Made by a program: the position numbers and the translations under genes
NCBI GenBank assembly: GCA_949987565.1
Contig: OX465103.1
Coordinates: 9,809,149-9,873,148, forward strand
Direction: 5' to 3'
Source of the DNA: Luidia sarsii
Taxonomy: Eukaryota; Echinodermata; Asteroidea; Paxillosida; Luidiidae
DNA: 64,000 nt
In this document: one piece after another, positions 53,271 to 64,000 of the stretch
Position numbering within the stretch: the stretch's first letter is position 1
Layout of the letters: every line of letters starts with the position of its first letter
The notes under the pieces: generated by a model
What the model saw: the letters and a program-made list of their open reading frames with translations, nothing else
What the model was told of the DNA's origin: nothing
Database searches by the model: none

Positions 53271-54053
53271 CAGGGCTTGAATTGAACGACGGCCACGACA
53301 GCCAGTGCCGTCGTTGCCCTCTTTACTGGCCGAGGTGCCCTGTAAAAATCCCCCTCTCCACGGCCAGCTTGGCCATGCCCTATTTTTACCTTGGCCGTCG
53401 TGCCCTTTTTTGCATTGGTAAGCATATAATTTACAGTTGTTTTTAGACTACATGTATTTTATTTGTATTGGGGAGCGATGCCAACTTAATAAGACAGAAA
53501 AGTCAAAAGAATACATGATCGTGTCGACAACGGTTGCGTTAATGTGTAACCATGTATCGGAATTAAATAGTCGGCACCCTCAACACAAGAACGTGTGACC
53601 AAGATGAAAGACGTCTAGGTTTCTGACGGCAATTTGGTGCGCCAAAAGAGGGCGCCCTTCATTTCTTTGTTGGCCGGAATGTGAAGTTTTATCCTCAGTG
53701 CAAATGTACACGCGCTGTTCCAAGAGGTCTGTCTGCTGGCCGCGTTGGACAGTGACTGCAAAATCGTAACTTGCAATGTCGATGGGGACTTTGAAAGGTG
53801 GCAGTATGGACAAAAGGCCCTTTTAATTATAGAGGTGGCCGAACAAGCAGGTTTCACTGTATGTATAGTACATGTATAGCAGGGCATACAAAAATGGAAA
53901 CTTCGTACAATTTATTTCCATTTGGCCTCTCTGCCCTTTCCCATTTTTTTTTGGGCCTTGTTGCCCTACCCACTGGCCTTGGTGACCCCGAAAATTTTGC
54001 ATCATTCAAGGCCAAAGTGGCCATGCCCTGAAAATTACCAAATTCAAGGCCTG
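53271..54053. mobile_element. Putative TIR element with CAGGGCTTGAATT ends
   Basis: Left end CAGGGCTTGAATT and right end AATTCAAGGCCTG pair with one mismatch. The interior carries repeated tggccgtcgtgccc-like motifs. No clear target duplication was found (only atat on both sides). Ends of this style occur in hAT elements. Confidence 0.5.
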
Positions 54054-54215
54054 ATATGATTGTAGACCTTGTGCACAGGACACCATTTCTGCAGGGCAAC
54101 CCCGTCCAAAGGTCAAAAAAAGCGTTAGCCTAGCCAATCCTCTACATTGGGCGTACTGTACGGCTACTATAGTACTAACTACTATACTCATACTTAGCAT
54201 AGTCTCATCATTTTA

Positions 54216-54224
54216 CCTCAGGCC
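54216..54224. repeat. Left target-site duplication of the palindromic element
   Basis: CCTCAGGCC, identical to 56024-56032. Confidence 0.85.
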
Positions 54225-56023
54225 TAGTTGCGGTAACCGTAACCCTCATCCTCCCGAAGGTCAGAGACCTGAGGGTTACGGGAACATATGTACAAGATTA
54301 TTTATAGCGAGGTTTTTGTTTTTACCATTTTGGAAACACCACTGTCCCGATCGCCCCCTTTTTCCACCCTTTTGAAAATCGCCACACACAATCTAAGGAC
54401 ATGCACTTGATCCCAAATGTACATGTATACTGAATGTGATCAGATAACTCAAAACATCGTGGGTAAAATACTTTTCCGAAAAACGGGCAGAAACTCACCC
54501 AAAAACTGTCCCGTTAACGTCTCTGCCAGGTTCGGAATCCGAACCTGGCGCCTCGACCAATCAGCGCTTAGTCTCGTGACGTATATTCCTGCACGACGGC
54601 TATTTGCTGTTTCGCAATAACAGTCCACACTCGTGGTGCGCGCGCAGGTCATCGCCCTGTGAAGAGCCGACTGGTACTGTATACAACCATGGATACAACA
54701 TGTGCGCTGTACATGTGATTGTACAGTACATGTACTGTACATGTACATGTACTGTACACTGTACTGTTGTACATGTATTGTACATGTACAACAGTACATG
54801 TACAATACATGTACGCGTATTATCAAAGAGTATTCTTTGGTACTATGCTTGCACATCACATGTACAGCACACGTGTTGTATCCATGGTTGTATACAGTAC
54901 CAGTTGGCTCTTCACAGGGCGATGACCTGCGCGCGCACCACGAGTGTGGACTGTTATTGCGAAACAGCAAATAGCCGTCGTGCGGGATATACGTCACGAG
55001 ACTAAGCGCTGATTGGTCGAGGCGCCAGGTTCGGATTCCGAACCTGGCGGAGACGTTAACGGGACATTTACAGACAGTATTTGGGTGAGTTTCTGCCAGT
55101 TTTTCAGAAAAGTATTTTACCCACGATGTTTTGAGTTATCTGATCACATTCAGTATACATTTGGGATCAAGTGCATGTCCTTAGATTGTGTGTGGCGATT
55201 TTCAAAAGGGTGGAAAAAAGGGGGCGATCGGGACAGTGGTGTTTCCAAAATGGTAAAAAAAAAAACCTCGCTATAATCTTGTACATACGCTGTGGCTATT
55301 GTTACGGCAGCCGTAACGCAACTTCCATTTTCTATAGTTACGGCACTGCAACTGCGCAAGGACACATGCCAGATCGAACGTGTACACTGACTGTACTGTA
55401 CTTTGGAAGCGCGATGTTAGCTGGCGACGCTGCCGTCTGGCCGTCGTGCTTGATCTTGATTTGTTGCATTTGCATGATACATTCATCATTATTTGTTGCC
55501 ACTGTTTGATTAAAGAAAATTACAACTTTGATTTATAGGTACAATAGTTTTATAATTTGTATAGTGGTCTTTTAAACCTCCCTAAAATCGAATGACTTCT
55601 CGTATTTTCTGCCGTCACATGCACGCACGCAAAGTCGACATCGTAGTACAGTGCATCGCTGACGACTTTGTTAGGGACCCGTTTTTTGCCGATCTCACCG
55701 TGCGAGAGAATCTTCTATAAATGATTGACTAAAAGACACCTTTTTGCATTCCGACAATGACAGGGATATTGCTTCAAGACAAGCAAATTATGTGCCTACA
55801 GCCAGAGAATTTGCCATGTTTCTTATGGTGCTGAGCTTGGGTTTATACCCCATGCTACAAAATCTGACATGTCCTCGCGCTTGCGCAGTTGCAGTGCCGT
55901 AACTATAGAAAATGGAAGTTGCGTTACGGCTGCCGTAACAATAGCCACAGCGTTGTACATATGTTCCCGTAACCCTCAGGTCTCCGACCTTCGGGAGGAT
56001 GAGGGTTACGGTTACCGCAACTA
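54225..56023. mobile_element. Palindromic (foldback) DNA transposon, non-autonomous, interrupted
   Basis: The ends are perfect inverted copies starting TAGTTGCGGTAACCGTAA. They are flanked by 9-bp direct repeats CCTCAGGCC (54216-54224 and 56024-56032). Without the insert at 55287-55952 plus one 8-bp duplicate, the element is about 1125 bp. It is palindromic for nearly its whole length, with the axis near 54779; only about 54700-54860 differs between arms. A 9-bp duplication with long TIRs suggests a Mutator-type element. No transposase seen. Antisense ORFs in the two arms are mirror images. Confidence 0.88.
55287..55952. mobile_element. 666-bp TIR element inserted in the palindrome (8-bp duplication)
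   Basis: The ends are ACGCTGTGGCTATTGTT and its near-perfect complement. TIRs run about 75 bp (through AACTTCCATTTTCTATAG). Flanks are TTGTACAT at 55279-55286 and 55953-55960. Removing it restores the palindrome arm. An 8-bp duplication fits hAT, P or Merlin superfamilies. There is no transposase ORF. Confidence 0.88.
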
Positions 56024-56032
56024 CCTCAGGCC
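56024..56032. repeat. Right target-site duplication of the palindromic element
   Basis: CCTCAGGCC, identical to 54216-54224. The sequence that follows (ccatcctaatttttga) is the tail of the hammerhead-like dispersed repeat, so that repeat was probably the insertion target. Confidence 0.85.
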
Positions 56033-56101
56033 ATCCTAATTTTTGATATTTGCCTTTTTTTGGTCATTTTAGTCAGTCAGCAGTTTGCAACATTTTTGCA
56101 T

Positions 56102-56294
56102 ACGCAGTGGCTGTTGTTACGGCAGTCGTCCGTGTGGTTCCCTGACTTGATTGTATTTCGTCAGCATTGCAGGCTGGTTGAACCAGTCTATTACGAGTAT
56201 TAGCTGATAGTCTGGTTCCAAGAGCTAAACATCCTGACAAATACTGTGAAGTCAGGGAACCACACGGACGACTGCCGTAACAACAGCCACAGCG
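56102..56294. mobile_element. 193-bp MITE of the same TIR family
   Basis: The ends ACGCAGTGGCTGTTGTTAC / GTAACAACAGCCACAGCG match the 666-bp element. TIRs are about 45 bp (through GTGGTTCCCTGACTT). The 8-bp duplication is TTTTGCAT (56094-56101, 56295-56302). It interrupts the tail of a hammerhead-like repeat. Confidence 0.88.
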
Positions 56295-56302
56295 TTTTGC
56301 AT

Positions 56303-59300
56303 GATTATCACTCTAACCCGGGAGAAGCGTTAGAATATAGCTGTATGTCCTAAAGCACACCATGGATTGAAAACAGCAAAATGCACTGCTTTTGATTGCA
56401 TGGGGAATAGAAAGTCAACACATTTGAAAAGTTAAACTGATTTTTGACATGAGCACTCAGAAAGGTGGGAAGGTCACCTGTAAACTGGAATTAGTGGAAT
56501 GTTGTTCGTTTCTAATCGGATACAATATCTAGATCTGACTAATTAGTCTGGGATTTTTCTTTTCTGTTTTACATCATCCGAGGTTGTAAAAAGATTAAGG
56601 GCTCTGGCTGCTGGGTCTATTTTGCGACATTGGTGATGAAATAGGGCAACATTACAACATGCATGTAGGTAGGCCAGTGTAAAATACACGGAACAGCCGG
56701 CTGAAGTTAGCCATTCGCAAGGTAGGATCGCACTTCCGACATGTTCCAACCCTTCCAGGGCGAAAAACGACACGCCAGACGGAATGCCACCGCTAAAAAT
56801 ACCACGACCACGGTCCCACATACCTTGTGTCGTCAGGATTTTTACAGGTTTGCAGGTATTTTCGCCCAAATTACAGGAGAGCAATCACGCCTACTATTTG
56901 CTTGGATGCCACACTTATCGCGTACATAATCACCATGCATATGATGAGCGAACGTGCATGTACACGGGGCCCATGTCACGGGACCATTTTTGTGTGGCTG
57001 GTACTACGTAAGGCCAGCTATTGTTTAGACACCACAGCCTAGAGGGTGTGTGGTAGAACCAGCGAGCCAACCTGACGTCGTCATCGCCCTGCTAGGCCTA
57101 AATCCCGCGAGAATTGACGTGAACTGCTGCGACTAAACACCCCCCTCCCCGACCACACGCAGAAATTCTCAACCACCATGTTTTTTTACATTAATATAAA
57201 GATAATACAGCAACATGGCCAACTGTCCTACTTATAACCTTTGCAACCTCTCCATTCATTATGTCCAATTTTTTTTATCTACGTTAACAACCGTAGAACG
57301 CTTGGAAATTTGACATAAATCATTAATTTCCCCCCTTTCCTATACCTACCTATGAACATAAATACATCGTCCAAACAAGTGTACTCTATGTACTATTTTG
57401 TTCCATGAAAATACTCGGGGTGTCTCAAAAACGGAAGGTCCGATGAACTTGAAAATTTATGTGATTGTATGATTGATTTTGATTAATATGCAGGTGTTTT
57501 TTTAATAATTAGCTAATCAACTATTCATAATGAATATTGCGTGCATTTTCCCGATACACACATACATATTCATAATTTCAGGTAAAGAGTATCAAAACAA
57601 GACAAAACTTTGTCAAAATTAGGATAATTTTATGTGTAGGCTTAGGCCTACAGCTGAACCTCCCTGTCCAAACAAAAACTTGTTATGTCCTTATGTCATT
57701 GTTTATGATTGTTATTGTTTTTATTTCTTATGTTTTCATCGTTTGTTTCCAAATTTTAATAAGTTTCTCTCAGAAATACCCAGAAGCATGAAATCAGTGC
57801 CACACCAATCGCTGAGCACGATTCATAAAGAAATGCACCAAGCCACTGCTTGTAGCTCCATGGTCTGACAGTTTTAAATTGCACACAAATATGGGTCTAT
57901 AGGCCCGTATTGTAATGACGTGCAAACAATAACTGACACAGGCATATTCGATATAGACAAACAAAATATGTATCAAAATGTGCGCTCAACACAACAGGGG
58001 GAAAAGTCATGATAGAGCGAGAATCCAAACATTATGCATGTTTAGCGGTCGGGATGCAGTAAAAAAAAATGGAGGGGGGCCATGCACTGAGCCCCCCCCC
58101 TCCCAGTGCAGATAGCTAAGTGACTCTTTTGAGTCGATCTATAAGTGAAACCATACTTTAGGTTCATATCCAAGTTTTTACCAGCTAAGATTGAGACAAG
58201 TAAGAGGTGCTCAGGAAAGAACTTTATGAAAACCGTGGGGGGGGGGGCTTTACATTTTCGAGGACTTGCCGTTTCGATCCTAGCGGGATTGGCAGAATGA
58301 TTCCTGCTTAAATCGAAATCTCAGACCCTCCATAATTATTCTTGCGATTTCCAAAAGAACTTTACAATAATGTTTCAAGCAATTTAGAGCCTGGAATGTC
58401 ACACCAGTGAAAGATGGAGGCCGGGGAATTAGTCCAGTCATCGCCAAGCCGCCGACAAATCGATGTGAGATGAAAGCACATTAATTTTTGGGAAGCTGGT
58501 TTTATTTCTGGAGATGAAAAACAAGAAAAATCCAGATTGACAAATCAAAACCAAAAACCTGAAATACATGAGAGAGACTAATTGTCACTGTTGTCACAAA
58601 ATATTCTTGGGGGAGGGGGGTTGCAATATGCAACGGACGTATCTGAAGTGAGCCCTCACGCGACCATTAGTAAGTTAGCTGAGACGAACTTCGCTTGATT
58701 CCAATATCATTTTTTGGAGGGTGCATACGATGGACCTTGACCAAGACCAACGCCCGTAATGAAATAATCGAACAAAAGCATCCTTCAGTTCACAAAATCA
58801 TGCCATCATTATGATAGATGCATTATGGCCACGCTTTGGACCGCTTTTGCCAATAGAAAAGGTAGAATAATCCATTGCGCCACTGAATGGAAATCTCATT
58901 CCTTAGCAGCTAGGGCCTACAGTATATACATACAATTGTTATCTCAGTGAGGATAATAATTTCGACCTTGACGGCGGACGACGAGGCAGACTGAACTGAC
59001 GTATTAATTGTTGAGTATACAATTGTATGCAGCGTTTTTGCGCTGATAATTATGTTGTAAGCAAGGTCACATAGGCCTATATTTTCGGAACTGTTCCTAA
59101 TTTGCATACCTTCGGGAAATTTGTGTCAAATATAAACATGAGAAACTATATGCGGGGATTTTAGAGCAAGGAATTATGCTGAAGGCGGCCCCAAATCCAG
59201 CGAAGATAGACGACAATGATTATTTGGGGAAGGCAACCTGTGCGGTAAAGCCAAAGGTATCGGGCTAAAATATTGGTGGAGTGTAATATTCCCACTTTTT

Positions 59301-61634
59301 CGTTTTTTACATGTACTGCATAATCAGTAAATTTGATTGCATCCTTCACCCCACAGTGACTCTGCAGTGTGAAGCGATGTTATTTCATTTTATAAAGTAC
59401 CGATCTAAGCCTATCTGCGAAATAATATTTTGGGTGATGCAGGACCAATACATATCTAAGTTTTGTGGATCGAAGAATAACGAACAAATGGGATTCTCAT
59501 CTTTCCAAAATAATTTGGAAGGAATTCAATCATTGAAGGGACATGGGAACAAGTGTCAAAGAATGGGGTGAATATCAGGTTTACCGGTACGCGCGCGTGA
59601 CCAAAAAATATTTAAAGTGAGACATGTCTTTCAATCCCTAAAACAACGAAGACGTACAGATACAAGTTTCATACATTCAATAAAAGAAACAAACTTAAAA
59701 TTGATATTCACTTTATGATAATTGTACTGAAGTTGTAGGCCTAATATCAACAAAAAGCATGAAAAAACATCACAAATTATGATAAGTCGAAAAATGATGT
59801 AATCATAAATTGGAGGTCAGCGTTTGTTTTTAAGAAAGGTCATACAAGGGTCGAAACGTCACACCTTTGAATGTTTTATGGTTTATATATTATTTTAAGG
59901 TCGTTCGAGTGTACGCAGCTCGCCAAATTATTTTTCGGATTCCTTTCAATCCGCTTACTTAAAATTATCTGAAAGGCTGGAAAGAATTCTATTCTCGTTT
60001 CTACATTGGAAATATTGTAATTAAAGAACCACGTTATACCTTGAAAAGGCGCGCTGATTGCTCTTTTTAAGGAAGTTGTAATTTTGTCAAGCAGTTCAAA
60101 AAGGAACTGCCTTTCATTTAAGTCCCGGTGTGCGGTTGGGTTATGATAGTTAAACCTTTTCCCAGACGCCCCACAAAACCGAGGTCAAAATCACTAATCT
60201 GCGTGTCAGATTTACTGGTATCAGCTACGAGGAAGGTCAGAAGATAGAAACAATCTCTGGGTTATGATGGCAACCCACAATAACACACGAAGCCAGATAC
60301 TATAACAGGCGTTTTTTTTTTATATAGGCCATGAGGTTTCAAATGGCCACGTGGATTGAAAACAACCCCGCTCCAAAAGCGCCCGCCGATTCCTTCATTA
60401 TTATAATTTATTTCAATCAACGGGGGAGTGGAGGGAGATGAAACCTCCGGTGCAATATGCCCAGTTGCGGTAGGGGCGTCTTAGCATCCCGCAGATACGG
60501 GCCTCTTCATAGACTCTTGAGGTCGCTGAACGCAGTTGGGTCGGATGCCACACTTGGGCCAGTGAAACGGACGGCTCGCCGATGGGCACAAACACCGTGA
60601 ACATGATCGCTGAGAACCTTTCGGTCCTTTCCAAAAAGTGCTGGGATTGTGTGTCAGTGATGAGTGTCGTCTGCCAGTAAAAAAGTGTCCGGTGGGGCAT
60701 TCTGTGAAATAGGAGCAACGTTGACGCTTGTGTGCATTCGGTCTCAGGAATTACTGACGAAATTATGGGTACGTAATGTGCAGCGTATATCCGTCAAGAC
60801 ATCCCGTGATTTCTTCCTTATAGTTGACTCTCAACATGGGCTCAAGCCTTGGTCAAGGACACGCATTTAAGGTTCTCTTCAGAATTCTATCGAAAGGTTG
60901 ATTGTATGATGGCCTGAAGATTATAGGCTGCTTCCTATTTCATATACAGTAGGCCTATTTTTAATTATTTCGCACGCAAAATGTGTCGTCAAACGAACAG
61001 AAAACTGTCGCCAACGTTGTTTTTGTTTTGGTTTCTGGCCATTTTCCGATTTTGTTGGTGCGCCGGTTCATGTATGAACGACGGCACGGCATGTGCTTGA
61101 CCCGAATAAATGCATTACCTAAACGTATGTGTTGAGTGCCACCGAGTTTAAGTATGGTGGATTCAATTTACAAACATTCGTAGTACTTCTAGTAATTAGA
61201 ACAATAGTAGATTGAAAAGCAGGAAAAGCTTTAGGAGTTATTTGTTTTAAAAATGATATTGCTTCAAATTAATATGCAGTTTATCTCCATTCAATTAAAT
61301 GAAAACATTCACTTATGATATCCATCATTATCATAGCTGCAAATAAAAATATGTTAAGAAATGCCAACAATACGCCATCAACCCATCCTGAAATGCCTAT
61401 TATTTATGTAATAGCTGTGACAGATGCCCCATGATTAGTAAATGATAACTTGTGAAATGATTCAGCAGAAATTACCTGTGCATTGAGTTGGTTGTAAGAA
61501 TTTGAAGAAAAAAAATTGGTTCTGGACATGTTTGTGGATTGATATGGTTGTGGACTTCATTGAGGTTATTTGGGGAATTAATTGATTTGGGAATGGGTTA
61601 TTTTCCTGGAAAAGCAATTGAGCAGGTTGAAACT
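56303..61634. other. No gene recognised
   Basis: AT-rich DNA with a few GC-richer patches (about 56700-57140, 60350-60620) and degraded copies of the hammerhead-like repeat near 58255-58345 and 59830-59880. Short ORFs show no recognisable domain or splice-framed exon. Confidence 0.45.
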
Positions 61635-63715
61635 GCATTTAGTGGGTGTTGACTACTAAGATGAGTGTGGTCTGGGTTGAGTGTGGTCTGACTTGGCTGT
61701 GGACTAAGTTGGGTGTGGTCTGAGTTGATGTGGACTGAGGTGGCTGTGGTCTCAGTCGAGTGTGGAATGAATTGGGTGTGGTCTGAGTATGGTGTGGAGC
61801 TGAGTTGGGAGTGGTCTGATTTGGGTGTGGTCTGAGTTGGGTGTGCACTGAGTTGGGTGTGGTCTGAGTTGGGTGTGGACTGAGTTGGGTGAGGTCTGAG
61901 TTGGGAGTGGTCTGAGTTGGGTGTGGGCTGATTTGGGTGTGGACTGAGTTGGGTGTGGAGCTGAGTTGGGAGTGGTCTGAGTTGGGTGTGGTCTGAGTTG
62001 GGAGTGGTCTGAGTTGGGTGTGGGCTGAGTTGGGTGTGGTCTGAGTTGGGTGTGGACTGAGTTGGGTGTGGTCTGAGTTGGTGTGGTCTGAGTTGGGTGT
62101 GGTCTGAGTTGGTGTGGAGCTGAGTTGGGAGTGGTTTGAGTTGGGTGTGCACTGAGTTGGGTGTGGTCTGAGTTGGGTGTGGTCTGAGTATGGTGTGGAG
62201 CTGAGTTGGGAGTGGTCTGAGTTGGGTGTGCACTGAGTTGGGTGTGGACTGAGTTGGGTGAGGTCTGAGTTGGGAGTGGTCTGAGTTGGGTGTGGACTGA
62301 GTTGGGTGTGATCTGAGTTGGGTGTGGTCTGAGTTGGTATGGACTGAGTTGAGTGTGGTTTGAGTTTGGTGTGGACTGAGATGGGTGCGGTCTGAGTTGG
62401 GTGTGGTCTGAGTATGGTGTGGAGCTGAGTTGGGAGTGGTCTGAGTTGGGTGTGCACTGAGTTGGGTGTGGTCTGAGTTGGGTGTGGACTGAGTTGGGCG
62501 AGGTCTGAGTTGGGAGTGGTCTGAGTTGGGCGTGGACTGAGTTGGGTGTGGTCTGAGTTGGGTGTGGACTGAGTTGGGTGTGGTCTGAGTTGGGTGTGGT
62601 CTGAGTTGGGTATGGACTGAGTTGAGTGTGGTTTGAGTTTGGTGTGGACTGAGATGGGTGTGGTCTGAGTTGGGTGTGGTCTGATTTGGGTGTGGTCTGA
62701 TTTGGGTGTGGACTGAGTTGGGTGTGGAGCTGAGTTGGGTGTGGTCTGAGTTGGGTGTGGACTGAGTTGGGTGTGGTCTGAGTTGGGTATGGACTGAGTT
62801 GAGTGTAGTTTGAGTTTGGTGTGGACTGAGATGGGTGTGGTCTGAGTTGGGTGTGGTCTGAGTTGGGTGTGATCTGAGTTGGGTGTGGTCTGAATTTGGT
62901 GTGGAGTGACTGAGTTGGGTGTGGTCTGAGTTGGGTGTGGACTGAGTTGGGTCACTTGGGTGTGGTGTGAGTTGGGTCAGGTGAGTTCCAGGACACGTGC
63001 AGTCTGAGTTGTTAGGAATAAGTTAGGTATGGACTGGCTTAGGCATACACTGGATTAGGTAAGGAATAAGTTTGGGAGGACTGGGTAAGGTATAATTTAT
63101 ATGGACTGGGTTAGGTAAGGAATTTGTTAAGTATGGAATGTGTAAGGTATGGACTAGGTTAGGTATGGACTGGTCCTGAATGAGTTAGGTATGTACTGGG
63201 TTAGGTATGGACTGAGTTAGGCATGGACTGGGTTAGGTATGGACTGAGTTATGGACTGGGTTAGGTAAGGAATAAGTTAGGTATGGACTGGGTTAGATAT
63301 GGACTGGGTTAGGTATGGAATGGGTTAGGTATGGACTAGGTTAGGTATGGACTGGTTATGGAATGAGTTAGGTATGGACTGAGTTAGGTATGGACTGGGT
63401 TAGGTATGGACTGAGTTAGGTATGGACTGGGTTAGGTAAGGAATAATTAGGTATGGACTGGGTTAGATATGGACTGGGTTAGGTATGGACTAGGTTAGGT
63501 AAGGAATAAGTTAGGTATGGAGTATGGACTGAGTTAGGTATTATGGACTGCGTTAGGTATGGACTGAGTTAGATATGAACTGATCTATGAGTTAGGTTTG
63601 GACTGGGTTAGGTAAGGAATAAGTTAGGTATGGACTGGGTTCTTGATATGGACTGAGTTAGGTATGGACTGGGTTAGGTATGCATTGACAGAGTTAGGTA
63701 TGCACTGAAGTGGAC
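61635..63715. repeat. 16-bp minisatellite array, two sequence domains
   Basis: The first domain (to about 62990) is CTGAGTTGGGTGTGGT/A. The second (about 63020-63715) is CTGAGTTAGGTATGGA with deletions. Same period and register, so one array with an internal subfamily switch; well over 100 units. Confidence 0.92.
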
Positions 63716-63867
63716 GAACATGTGTGCACTTTCTCTAATCTCAGGGTTTCACCATCTTCTTCACAATCAGGCAGTGAGTCTAGGCCAGGTAGTGGCTGTC
63801 AGCAATGAGATACAATGATCACAGGTTCATCAGGAGGAAACCCGCCTGGGTTTTCCCCTCCCCTCAG

Positions 63868-63996
63868 CCGACTCTCAGCCGCTGGAGCTTCCAAGCCCAG
63901 ATTCTGTTCATCTGTCTGTTCACCATTGCCAGTATGCTGTATCTGAGCTCCATACAAGACACAAAGAAGATAGACATCAAAACAGTGAACTTGAAG
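63868..63996 (+). CDS. Probable exon of an unidentified membrane protein, cut by window end
   Basis: A strong pyrimidine tract (ttttcccctcccctcag) precedes 43 open codons that end at AAG|gtag. The reading is SRWSFQAQILFICLFT, then IASMLYLSSIQD, then TKKIDIKTVNLK. It has one hydrophobic span of about 16-18 residues with a basic/aromatic N-side and polar C-side, like the signal anchor of a type II Golgi enzyme or an N-terminal membrane span. Phase 0 at both ends. I do not recognise the family. The donor is seen only to gtag because the window ends. Confidence 0.45.
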
Positions 63997-64000
63997 GTAG

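Noticed and set aside
54449..55005. Long ORFs of similar sequence on opposite strands
   Set aside because: Mirror-image readings of the palindrome arms, no known domain.
60413..60718. 101-codon minus ORF in a GC-richer patch
   Set aside because: No domain or splice-framed neighbour found; kept only as unannotated sequence.
61639..62955. 438-codon minus-strand ORF
   Set aside because: Translation of a 16-bp tandem repeat; a second overlapping frame is also open, no start context, no domain.

Overview
The window is nuclear DNA of an animal. Every gene is split by GT-AG introns, and the two complete proteins are close to vertebrate orthologues. The introns are crowded with short TIR elements, tRNA-derived SINEs and minisatellites. 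I infer a marine invertebrate deuterostome (echinoderm, hemichordate or cephalochordate type); the sequence alone does not fix the species.

Layout. (1) 479-22508, + strand: the 3' 29 coding exons of a plexin receptor. They run from the second PSI domain through the IPT repeats, the transmembrane segment and the split cytoplasmic GAP with its inserted Rho-binding domain, to the stop codon. The Sema domain and first PSI lie upstream of the window. All exon phases join, giving 1287 residues. (2) 22509-29578: plexin 3' flank, repeats and a convergent gene end. (3) 40063-29579, - strand: a complete 13-exon Integrator subunit 13 gene (INTS13/Asunder, 714 aa). (4) 40115-45967: AT-rich intergenic DNA with a few repeats. 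(5) 51242-45968, - strand: a complete four-exon Rab7 gene (205 aa) with a 5'UTR intron. (6) 52600-56300: a dense nest of TIR and palindromic elements. (7) 56300-61630: no recognisable gene. (8) 61635-63715: a 2.1-kb array of a 16-bp minisatellite. (9) 63868-63996, + strand: one probable exon with a membrane-spanning segment, start of an unidentified gene.

The three genes are unrelated in job: guidance receptor signalling, nuclear snRNA/mRNA 3' processing, and late endosome traffic. Nothing suggests an operon or cluster. The unusual content is in the repeats. The main items are a 1.1-kb near-perfect palindromic transposon with a 9-bp target duplication, split by a 666-bp TIR element with an 8-bp duplication; a 193-bp sibling of that insert about 70 bp away; two dispersed families carrying hammerhead-ribozyme-like cores in inverted pairs; a SINE-like repeat whose tRNA-like cloverleaf lies inside a longer unit; and TTAA-flanked piggyBac-type MITEs.
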